Source of the DNA: an uncultured Selenomonadaceae bacterium
Lineage (GTDB): Bacteria > Bacillota > Negativicutes > Selenomonadales > Selenomonadaceae
Direction: 5' to 3'
Assembly: GCA_905236255.1 (NCBI GenBank)
Contig: CAJOPK010000049.1
Span: 1-13,201 of the forward strand
Length of the DNA: 13,201 nt
Shown here: positions 5,073 to 12,192 of the stretch, one piece after another
How positions within the stretch are numbered: position 1 is the first letter of the stretch
Layout: the number at the start of each line of letters is the position of its first letter
Program-made: the position numbers and the translations under genes
Notes under the pieces: model-generated
What the model saw: the letters and a program-made list of their open reading frames with translations, nothing else
What the model was told of the DNA's origin: nothing
Databases searched by the model: none

Positions 5073-7235
5073 ATGCCGATGGATGCGGGAGCGATAGGTA
5101 TTCGCCCGATAACGCAACAACGTCCGACCGGAGGTACGGACAGCGTTCAAAGGCGCGAAGACGGCAGTTCGTCCGGCGGTTTTAAACCTCAAACAAATGT
5201 GGCGTTAAAAACGGCCGTTGACGATATGGCGGGAATTTTGTCAAAAATTTCGGCGCAGGAAAAGTTGGGAATGGAGAAAATGCCCCGGGAAGTCGGCGAG
5301 ATTGTCAAAAATATTTTGCAACAATCCTTTTCGATGGAGGCGACACTTTCGCAGGGAATAGGCAGCACGATCGAAAGTCAAAGGTTTTCGATGGAGCAGT
5401 TGTCGGTTTTTGCGCGTATGCTTTCACAAATCGGCGCACTTGCAGACAAAGGCTTTTCAATGGAATTAAGCGATCAGACACAGGCACTTTTGACAAACTT
5501 CAAAAATTTGCTTGTATCGGAAGAAGGCGGCAACGCACTTGAACCGGTCTTGATGTCAAAGGCGGCTTTTGAACTTATCGACTCGAAAAACGCCGAACAA
5601 CTTCCGCAGGCACTCTATGAAATTTTGGCACAGTTGGCGCAATCTTCTGCCATGCCGATAAATCAACCGGAACCTTCGGAAGGTATGCAATTTTTGAAAC
5701 AACTCGTTCAATATTTTATGCCGCGCCCGTCATCGGAAGAATCGGCGCAGGGTCAGCCCGGTCAACAGAATCAACCGCAGGCTCAACAACAGCCGCAACA
5801 AAATCAATCTCCCACGCAACAATTTTTGAAATCAATGTTTAAACAGTTGGGAGAAAATTTGGCCGGAAAACAATCTCAAAATACACAAAATCAAAGTCCG
5901 GCGCAGAATCAAACTTCACAATCTCAAAATTCCGGACAAACTCAAAATCAAAATCCGGCACAAAATCAACAGCAGACTCAACCGCAAAATCAAAATCAAT
6001 CTCCAATTATGCAACAGATGATGCGCGGTCAAGCCGAAACTCAACAGTCGCAACAACAATCTCAAAATACACAAAATCAAGGTCAAGCGCAAAATCAATC
6101 TTCACAATCTCAAAATTCCGGACAAACTCAAAATCAAAGTCCGGCACAAAATCAGTCACAGGCTCAACCGCAAAATCAAAATCAATCGCCGATTATGCAA
6201 CAAATGATGCGCGGTCAAGTCGAAACTCAACAGCCGCAACAAAATCAACCTCAAAATACACAAAATCAAAATCCGGCGCAAAATCAAACTTCACAACAGC
6301 CGCAAAATTCGGGACAGGCACAAAATCAAAGTCAAACTCAAAATTTCGGAACTTCTCAACAAGCCGGACAGTCCGGACAAACTCAGCAAAATTCACAAAC
6401 TTTGCAGGGACAACAGGTGACTGACGAATTTTTGGCGAAACAGCAGGAAATGAAATCGCAAATGCAACTTGCAAAGACTGCCCTTTTAAAACAGCCGATG
6501 CAAAACAATTCGCAGACAATGGACGCGATGAAAAATTTGGCACAACTTTTAATGAAAAATCAAAACATTACGCCGCGCGAAACCGTGATGTTGCAGAATT
6601 TTGTCAACAATTCGCAGCAAATGATGTCGGAAGGTGAGGCGCGGCACTTGCAAAATCTTTTGCGTCTGTGTCAGCAAAATGTTCCGGTTACGGTTCAGCA
6701 AGCCTCTATTCAGCAAAATTTGCCGGATTTGCCGCGACTTTGGGCTTTCATGCAACTTTGCGATATGGCGGGCTTGACTTCCCGAATGAATGCGCGGGCA
6801 TTTAAACGCGCCGGAAAAGACGTTGCGGAATTTGCAAATGCCATGCGTCAGGCTATGGGCGGCGAAAATACTACCGTTCAGGGGCAGCGTTCAATGCAGG
6901 TGATGATACCGCTTTATCTCGGCGAAAATGAAACCGGTTACCCGACCTATTTGAGTGTTTACGACGAAAACGAACGCGATAAGGAAACCGGTGAAGAGAA
7001 AAAGGAAACTTGGGTCAGAATTTGCATTTTGACCGACAATATCGGCGCGGTTGAATTGACTTTCAGAGTTTACGAAGGCAATCAACTTGATATGAGATTT
7101 TACTTCTCTCAACGCGAAACTGCCCGCGAATTTCGCAATTATATGGACGATTTGAGGAACTCGCTGAAAGATTCGGAGTTGAAAGTTGCCGATGTAAGAA
7201 TAGGCAGCGTCGGTGAAAAAATGACAAGTTCGTAA
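5073..7235 (+). CDS. FliK-like (Flg_hook-type) protein with a Q/N-rich repeat region
   Basis: Product of 720 residues in three parts. Residues about 45-215 are helix-forming and methionine-rich. Residues about 222-447 are dominated by Gln, Asn, Pro and Ser and contain 62-residue tandem repeats. Residues about 450-720 are globular. The last 115 residues resemble the Flg_hook domain of flagellar hook-length control protein FliK: 'IPLYLG', a 'W..RI' strand, 'IGAVELTFRVYEGNQLDMRF', 'TAREFRNYMDDLRNSLKDSE' and 'LKVADVRIGS'. FliK proteins use a long flexible middle as a ruler and the C-terminal domain to switch export substrate, so a ruler-type role is an inference. No other flagellar gene is in the window, so it could be a non-flagellar FliK paralogue. 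ATG 5073 is nine bases behind AAAAGGAG (5056-5063); the TTG at 5064 touches that site and is unlikely. GT2 follows after 14 bases. No signal peptide is visible. Domain assignment is by pattern only. Confidence 0.65.
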   Translation: MPMDAGAIGIRPITQQRPTGGTDSVQRREDGSSSGGFKPQTNVALKTAVDDMAGILSKISAQEKLGMEKMPREVGEIVKNILQQSFSMEATLSQGIGSTIESQRFSMEQLSVFARMLSQIGALADKGFSMELSDQTQALLTNFKNLLVSEEGGNALEPVLMSKAAFELIDSKNAEQLPQALYEILAQLAQSSAMPINQPEPSEGMQFLKQLVQYFMPRPSSEESAQGQPGQQNQPQAQQQPQQNQSPTQQFLKSMFKQLGENLAGKQSQNTQNQSPAQNQTSQSQNSGQTQNQNPAQNQQQTQPQNQNQSPIMQQMMRGQAETQQSQQQSQNTQNQGQAQNQSSQSQNSGQTQNQSPAQNQSQAQPQNQNQSPIMQQMMRGQVETQQPQQNQPQNTQNQNPAQNQTSQQPQNSGQAQNQSQTQNFGTSQQAGQSGQTQQNSQTLQGQQVTDEFLAKQQEMKSQMQLAKTALLKQPMQNNSQTMDAMKNLAQLLMKNQNITPRETVMLQNFVNNSQQMMSEGEARHLQNLLRLCQQNVPVTVQQASIQQNLPDLPRLWAFMQLCDMAGLTSRMNARAFKRAGKDVAEFANAMRQAMGGENTTVQGQRSMQVMIPLYLGENETGYPTYLSVYDENERDKETGEEKKETWVRICILTDNIGAVELTFRVYEGNQLDMRFYFSQRETAREFRNYMDDLRNSLKDSELKVADVRIGSVGEKMTSS
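5871..6329 (+). repeat. In-frame 186-base tandem repeat (two full copies and a partial third)
   Basis: Copy 1 is 5871-6056, copy 2 is 6057-6242, and a partial, slightly shifted third copy runs from 6246 to about 6329. Each full copy encodes 62 residues, beginning QSQNTQNQ and carrying one hydrophobic island, SPIMQQMMRGQ, near its end. The first two copies differ at only nine residues by hand alignment. A diverged island, 'SPTQQFLKSMFKQL', precedes copy 1. The unit length is a multiple of three, so gain or loss of copies keeps the frame and only changes the length of the protein. Confidence 0.9.
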
Positions 7236-7249
7236 ATTCGGAGGGAAAT

Positions 7250-8038
7250 ATGGCTGAAGTATCCGTTCTGATTTTGGCTAAAAATGAAGAAAAATTTATA
7301 GGGGCTTGTATCGAAAGCGTAAAAAGTTTTGCGTCGGAAGTCGTCGTTATTGACGATATGAGTACCGACAAAACCGCAGAAATTTCCAAAAATCTCGGTG
7401 CAAGAGTAATTCAACGTTCACTTGCCGGAGATTGGGGAGCTCAGCAGACTTTTGCCGTCGAACAGGCGAAATGCGATTGGATTTTTTTTATTGATGCCGA
7501 CGAACGCGCAACTCCGGAACTTTCCGAATTGATAAAAAAAGCTCTCGCCGAAGATGACAAAAGTATTGCCCGACGTTGTGCAAGACTCAGTTATTTTTGG
7601 GGACAACCTTTGAAGCACGGCGGATGGTTTCCGGATTATGTCACAAGACTTTTGCCTAAAGAGGGAACTTACGTTACCGGTTTTGTTCATCCGAAAATTC
7701 ATCACAAATGTGAAGAAAAAGATTTTCCGGAAAGCGCGTATCTGGTGCATTATCCTTACAGGGATTGGAATCATTATTTCAACAAGCTGAATTTTTACAC
7801 GACTTTGGCGGCAAAAAAAATGTACGATGCCGGCAAACGTGCAAATATTTTCGATATGATTTGTCACCCGTTTTGGGCGGCGTTCAGAATGTATTTTTTG
7901 CGCGGCGGATTTTTGGACGGAAGAATCGGCTTCATACTCTCCGGTTTTCACTATTTCTATACAATGGCAAAATATGTGAAGTTGTATTATATCGACAAGG
8001 AAAATGTTCACGTCACGGAGGAAGAGAAAAATGTTTAA
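7250..8038 (+). CDS. GT2 glycosyltransferase, WaaE/KdtX-like
   Basis: Transfers a sugar from a nucleotide donor onto a growing surface glycan at the inner face of the membrane. The 262-residue product has a GT-A fold start, 'VSVLILAKNEEKFIGACIES' (4-23), 'VVVIDDMSTDKT' (31-42) and the metal-binding DxD as Asp82-Ala-Asp84-Glu in 'FFIDADERATPE'. The later 'H..YRDWNHYFNKLNFYTTLAAKK' region resembles the WaaE/KdtX subgroup, which adds glucose to LPS inner core; the actual donor and acceptor here are not shown. Start is well supported by GGAGGG (7241-7246). It overlaps the GT9 gene by 8 bases, so the two are translated together. Two 8-base homopolymers lie inside it: T8 at 7482-7489 and A8 at 7813-7820. 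Confidence 0.92.
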   Translation: MAEVSVLILAKNEEKFIGACIESVKSFASEVVVIDDMSTDKTAEISKNLGARVIQRSLAGDWGAQQTFAVEQAKCDWIFFIDADERATPELSELIKKALAEDDKSIARRCARLSYFWGQPLKHGGWFPDYVTRLLPKEGTYVTGFVHPKIHHKCEEKDFPESAYLVHYPYRDWNHYFNKLNFYTTLAAKKMYDAGKRANIFDMICHPFWAAFRMYFLRGGFLDGRIGFILSGFHYFYTMAKYVKLYYIDKENVHVTEEEKNV

Positions 8039-9074
8039 AAATATTTTGGTCAATGCGCTCGTAAATTTGGGCGATGTTATTTTGACGACCTCCGCGCTCG
8101 ATTTAATCAAGAAAAATTTCCCGGAAACAAAAATTACAATGCTCGTCAAGCCGGTGGTCAAAGATGCGGTTATCGACAATCCGGTTGTTGACGACGTTAT
8201 AATTTTTGATTACAAGTCAAAACAAAATTCTTTGGGACAAATGCGAAAAATTATTTCGGAGATTCACCGCCGGAATTTTGATCTTTCAATTTCTTTTGAC
8301 AGAAAACTTCGTCCGGCACTTCTGGCACTTTTGGCGGGGATTCCGCGCAGAGTGGGGCCTTCAAAAGTTTTTGACGACAACAAAAGCCGGGTTACTTTGC
8401 TTTATACCGACGTTATCGAAATTACACACGATCTCGACAAAACTCTGCAGGCTCAAACTTATCAGACGATTGTCCGAAAATTTTTTAAAATCGAAGGGGA
8501 AGGTAAGCCGCATTTCCCGGAAAAAAATTCACCCGTCGCCGAAAAACTTTTAAATTCTCTTCCGCCGGCGAAATTGAAAATTGCTCTTTGTGTCAAGGGA
8601 ACTTTTCCGCTTAAAACCTGGTCGAAAGAATATTTTGCCGAAACCGTTCAAAAAATCCGGCAAAAATACGATGCCGCTTTTTTCGTGGTCGGTGCGCCCA
8701 ATGACAGGGAATATGCAGATGAAGTTATAAATGAAACAGGCGGGGAAGTTGCGAATTTTTGCGGGGAAACTTCACTGACGGATTTGGCGGAAATTTTCCG
8801 GAAGTCCGATTTGCTTGTGACGGTCGATACCGGCGCGACGCATATTGCCGCAACGACCGGAATAAAAATGATTACGATGTACGGCTGCACAAGTCCGGAC
8901 AGATGGCACCCGATAAACGACAACGCCGTTGTTTTGACAAGCCGGGAAAATTGCTGTCCCTGTACCGTTAAGGTTGAGGATTGTCCTTCATATCCGCGCC
9001 CGAATTGCCTTTACAATGTCAAGCCGGCTGAAGTTTTGAAAGCCGTCGATAAAATTTTGGAGATGAATCGATGA
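8031..9074 (+). CDS. GT9 glycosyltransferase (ADP-heptose:LPS heptosyltransferase family)
   Basis: GT-B glycosyltransferase of the WaaC/WaaF/WaaQ family, which adds heptose to LPS inner core; the exact sugar is not determined here. The 347-residue product has the N-terminal 'NLGDVILTTSALDLIKKNFP' helix-loop, a linker near 'ALCVKGTFPLKTWSKEYFAE' that opens the second Rossmann domain, and the donor-site motif DTGATH (266-271; usually DTGxxH or DSGPMH). A C-terminal cysteine group, Cys308, 309, 311, 318 and 326, follows the GT core. ATG 8031 has GGAGGAAG at 8017-8024; the frame opens at 8004 but that start has no ribosome site and precedes the conserved N-terminus. Overlaps GT2 by 8 bases and GT4 by 4 bases. 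Its presence argues for an outer membrane with LPS. Confidence 0.92.
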   Translation: MFKNILVNALVNLGDVILTTSALDLIKKNFPETKITMLVKPVVKDAVIDNPVVDDVIIFDYKSKQNSLGQMRKIISEIHRRNFDLSISFDRKLRPALLALLAGIPRRVGPSKVFDDNKSRVTLLYTDVIEITHDLDKTLQAQTYQTIVRKFFKIEGEGKPHFPEKNSPVAEKLLNSLPPAKLKIALCVKGTFPLKTWSKEYFAETVQKIRQKYDAAFFVVGAPNDREYADEVINETGGEVANFCGETSLTDLAEIFRKSDLLVTVDTGATHIAATTGIKMITMYGCTSPDRWHPINDNAVVLTSRENCCPCTVKVEDCPSYPRPNCLYNVKPAEVLKAVDKILEMNR

Positions 9075-10195
9075 ATATTTGCTTGCTTATCAGAGATTTT
9101 GCCTCCGGTGAAGAGGTTGACAAGAACGGCGTTCCGATTAAAAGCGGTGCCGAATTTCACGCCGAAAATCATGCAAAACAACTTATGAAACTCGGTCACA
9201 ATGTCACGATTATGGCAAAGAAAAGAATTTTTTCCACAGCCGGAAGGGAAAATCTTGACGGTATCGACCTTGTAAGACTTCACGCGCCTTTTCGCTGGCT
9301 TGAAATTTTTTTGCGACTTTTGACCACTCACCGAAATATTGACGCTTTTTATATTTTGGGTACTCCTCAATTTGCGGTATGGGCGATTCTGTTTGCAAAA
9401 TTTTTCGGTAAACCTTCGACTTTCGTTTTGACAAACGTAATGGAAATTTTCTCTTCGGAAAAGAATTGGCGAAACAAAATTTTTTCAATGTGTACGAATT
9501 ACATTGCAATATCGACGCGCCTGAAAAAAGGATTGATCGAAGAAGGAAAAATTTCGCCGGAAAAAATAACGGTATTGCCTCAAGGAATTTCGACGAAAAG
9601 ATTTTCGCCGCCCGACGAAAAATTGCGCCTGCAACTCCGAAAAAATCTTGACATTTCGCCGGACGCAAAAGTTTTATTGTTTTGTGCAAGAGTTGTTATA
9701 AACAAAGGCGTTGACACCTTGCAGACCGTTTGGAAAATTTTGCACGAAAAATTTCCGGAGGCGGTACTTGTTGTCGTCGGCGGCGGTACGACCGATTTAA
9801 TCGAAGATTTGAAAAAACTTTCGGCAAAGCTCGGAAACTCGATTAAAGTTATCGGTGAAGTCAAAGAGCCGGAAAATTTTTACAGACTTGCCGACGTTTA
9901 TATTTTTCCGTCGCGTTACGAAGGACTTCCCACTTCACTGATTGAGGCGATGTCATGCGGTTTGCCGGCGGTAGTTTCCGATATAGGCGGCTGTGAAGAT
10001 TTGATTTTTGACGATGTGAGCGGTTGGCGGGTTGATGCGGAAGATGCGAAAGGCTTTGCCGAAAAAATCGAAGTGCTTTTCAATGATGACGATCTCCGAA
10101 AAAAATTCGCCGACAATGCCGCAAAATTTATTCACGAAACTTGCGATTATTCGACGGTTATTCCAAAATTGGCAAATATAATTTCGTCAAAATGA
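9071..10195 (+). CDS. GT4 family glycosyltransferase (GT-B, retaining)
   Basis: Retaining glycosyltransferase that probably extends the glycan begun by the two upstream enzymes. The 374-residue product shows two Rossmann domains. The N-terminal acceptor side has 'AEFHAENHAKQLMKLGHNVT' (about 27-46). The donor side has 'LFCARVVINKGVDTL' with the Arg/Lys pair that binds nucleotide phosphates, and 'VVGGG'. The EX7E signature falls at Glu284 and Glu292 in 'YEGLPTSLIEAMSCGLPAV'. Length is typical. Start ATG shares ATGA with the stop of the GT9 gene and has GGAG at 9059-9062. Donor and acceptor cannot be read from the sequence. Confidence 0.92.
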   Translation: MNICLLIRDFASGEEVDKNGVPIKSGAEFHAENHAKQLMKLGHNVTIMAKKRIFSTAGRENLDGIDLVRLHAPFRWLEIFLRLLTTHRNIDAFYILGTPQFAVWAILFAKFFGKPSTFVLTNVMEIFSSEKNWRNKIFSMCTNYIAISTRLKKGLIEEGKISPEKITVLPQGISTKRFSPPDEKLRLQLRKNLDISPDAKVLLFCARVVINKGVDTLQTVWKILHEKFPEAVLVVVGGGTTDLIEDLKKLSAKLGNSIKVIGEVKEPENFYRLADVYIFPSRYEGLPTSLIEAMSCGLPAVVSDIGGCEDLIFDDVSGWRVDAEDAKGFAEKIEVLFNDDDLRKKFADNAAKFIHETCDYSTVIPKLANIISSK

Positions 10196-10204
10196 GTGAT
10201 TTTT

Positions 10205-11773
10205 ATGGATAAGGACGACAAAATTTTTAAAGCGAATTTCGGCGGTGATGCGCTTGAACTTTGCGGAACGGCGACTGAAGCGGATTTTCTGCCGGCGGCA
10301 AACAATTCTTTTTTCGACGGAAGTTTTTTCGGTGTTCGGGCGGTTTTTGTGATTACTTATTTTGACGACCTGATTTATCTCGGCGGGAATACTCTTTTGA
10401 CTCTTGCCGAAAAAAAAGCGGAAATTTTTGTCATCTGTGCAAATTTACCGACCGAAGAACAAAAGAAAGAACTTTTTGCCGCGCTTAAAATTTTAAACGT
10501 AACTCCGGACAAAATCATTTTCGGCAATTTCAAAAAAAATCCGGAGCGTTTCCGGGAAGATTTGAAAAAACTTCTTGTCGAACTTGATTCAAATATCGTC
10601 TTTTATCCCGCCTTTGATGATGAGCCGGATTATAAAAATTTGTCGGTCGCGATTGACGAAATTTTTGGCGAAATTTTCCGGGAAACCGATTACCGCCCGG
10701 AGATTTACAAGAAATTTATTGCGGCAACCGGATTTAAATCTCCGCCGGATTTTTACGATTTAAATTTGCTTTCCACAAAAAAACCTTCTCCGGAAGTTTG
10801 CAAAATAATTGACAAAGCCGAATACGAATGGGAAGATCGGGTGCGTTTTCCGGTTCATGCAACCGGCAGAGATCCGATTTTAAAAAACTCAAAACTTGCC
10901 GAAATTGCCTTAAAATTTTCTTCGATTCGCAAAAATAAAAATTACCTGCGCGCCTTTAATGCCGACGAAAATTTTTTTGAAAGACGGACGGACAATCAAA
11001 TTTTTTCGGCAAAGATTTCGGCGACTTCCGGGGATGTCAAAGGGCTGAAAAATTTTAAAATCGTCGATGATTCCGAGAAAAAATTTTTGTGGCAGCCGGA
11101 CGAAAAAGATCCCGAAAAAACTTTGACCGTCGAATGGGAAGAACCGGTACAAATTTCTCAAATAAGAGTTTACGGAAATTTTGAGGACGAAGAATCGGCA
11201 AGTATTTCGTTGAAGTTAAATCTTTCCGGAAGCAACAAAGTCGTAGCGGAAAACGACAGAGTTTTTTTGATAAGGGATTGTTCTGCGGATTTTACACTTC
11301 GACCTTTCGGAAAAGTTTTCTCTTCGGATTTTGAAAAGATGACCGTAACCGGTTTGGAAATCCGTGTAAAAAGTTGCGGAAAAAATTTCGGCATTTCACA
11401 AATTGACGTTTTTAAAAATCTTGAGAGGGTAAGAAAAATTCCGCCGTTCATAAAGCTGACGGCGAAAGATGAGTTTTTCTATTATTACAATCTGCCGTCC
11501 GAAATTAAATCTTTGCTAATCGGCGTATATAGTTTTCATGTTGACGAACCGATCAAAATTACCGCAAAGTCTGAAGATGAAGTTATCTTAAACGAAGTCA
11601 TTTACTCTTACGAAAAAGTAACCTTAAATTTCGGAAACAAAGAGGAAATTTTTATTTCGGCAGAAGTTGTCGGCAATCCCGGAATTTATGATGAGGCTGT
11701 AATAAGACGTGTCGGTATTCCGGCACAAATTCAATTTAAAGCAAGGGAATTTATGGATCGCTTGAGAAGTTGA
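10205..11773 (+). CDS. PIG-L/LmbE deacetylase-fold protein with altered metal site and C-terminal beta-sandwich
   Basis: The first 270 residues follow the PIG-L (GlcNAc-deacetylase, LmbE) family. A strand leads to the metal motif, then 'GGNTLLTLAEKKAEIFVICA', a helix before 'VTPDKIIFGNF', and a second motif region 'IVFYPAFDDEPDYKN'. Further on come 'RVRFPV' and 'NADENFFERRTDN...SATSG', which I recall from longer PIG-L proteins that carry a sugar-binding-type beta-sandwich. Such a domain is suggested by 'LTVEWEEPVQISQIRVYGNF' (about 304-323). In active family members the first motif is (P)HPDDE and the second ends in DH; here they read TYFDDL (residues 51-56) and DY (142-143), so both expected histidine ligands are tyrosine. 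The protein may be a non-catalytic partner of the neighbouring glycosyltransferases. The start is uncertain: GTG 10196 abuts the GT4 stop, and ATG 10205 has a weak GAGTG site. No signal peptide is visible. Confidence 0.7.
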   Translation: MDKDDKIFKANFGGDALELCGTATEADFLPAANNSFFDGSFFGVRAVFVITYFDDLIYLGGNTLLTLAEKKAEIFVICANLPTEEQKKELFAALKILNVTPDKIIFGNFKKNPERFREDLKKLLVELDSNIVFYPAFDDEPDYKNLSVAIDEIFGEIFRETDYRPEIYKKFIAATGFKSPPDFYDLNLLSTKKPSPEVCKIIDKAEYEWEDRVRFPVHATGRDPILKNSKLAEIALKFSSIRKNKNYLRAFNADENFFERRTDNQIFSAKISATSGDVKGLKNFKIVDDSEKKFLWQPDEKDPEKTLTVEWEEPVQISQIRVYGNFEDEESASISLKLNLSGSNKVVAENDRVFLIRDCSADFTLRPFGKVFSSDFEKMTVTGLEIRVKSCGKNFGISQIDVFKNLERVRKIPPFIKLTAKDEFFYYYNLPSEIKSLLIGVYSFHVDEPIKITAKSEDEVILNEVIYSYEKVTLNFGNKEEIFISAEVVGNPGIYDEAVIRRVGIPAQIQFKAREFMDRLRS

Positions 11774-11803
11774 GCGATCGAAAATTTTGGGGAGGAATGT
11801 AAA

Positions 11804-12178
11804 ATGAAAGTTATTCACACGGACAAGGCACCGGCGGCGGTCGGTCCTTACAGTCAGGCGATTGAAGTTGCCGGTACTCTTTACACTTCCGGACAGATTG
11901 CAATAAATCCGGCAGCGGGAAAAATTACGGCATCGGATATTGCCGGGCAGGCGGAACAATGTTGCAAAAATTTGGGAGAAGTTTTGCAAGAGGCCGGATT
12001 TAATTTTGAAAATGTCGTAAAGACCACCTGCTTTTTGGCGGATATTGCCGACTTCAAAACTTTCAACGCCGTTTACGAAAAATATTTTGTGAGCAAGCCG
12101 GCGCGCAGTTGCGTTGCGGTCAAGGATTTGCCGGCGGGCGCGCTTTGTGAAATTGAATTGATTGCAAGCAAAAATTGA
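11804..12178 (+). CDS. ridA: RidA/YjgF/UK114 family enamine/imine deaminase
   Basis: Small cytosolic trimer-forming enzyme that hydrolyses reactive 2-aminoacrylate and related enamines released by PLP enzymes. The 124-residue product has the family signature throughout: 'APAAVGPYSQA' (9-19), 'YTSGQIAINP' (27-36), Arg101 in 'PARSCVAV' (the carboxylate-binding arginine), and 'DLPAGALCEIELIA' at the end with Glu117. Ribosome site GGGGAGG at 11789-11795 is strong. It lies 30 bases after the PIG-L-like gene and 14 bases before the next gene, so it is probably on the same transcript although functionally separate from the glycan genes. Confidence 0.95.
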   Translation: MKVIHTDKAPAAVGPYSQAIEVAGTLYTSGQIAINPAAGKITASDIAGQAEQCCKNLGEVLQEAGFNFENVVKTTCFLADIADFKTFNAVYEKYFVSKPARSCVAVKDLPAGALCEIELIASKN

Positions 12179-12192
12179 AGGAGCATTTTAAG

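Noticed and set aside
5871..6420. Repeated short DNA words (CAAAATCAA) that could suggest a CRISPR array or iteron origin
   Set aside because: They are in-frame Gln-Asn codons within a continuous coding sequence with a 186-base unit; there are no unique spacers, cas genes or replication genes.
8004..8030. ATG at 8004 as start of the GT9 gene
   Set aside because: It adds nine basic residues before the conserved N-terminus, and the strong GGAGGAAG site at 8017-8024 serves ATG 8031.
7418..8179. Long minus-strand frame of 253 codons opposite the GT2 and GT9 genes
   Set aside because: It is fully antisense to two well-supported genes, crosses their junction, has no ribosome site and resembles no family.
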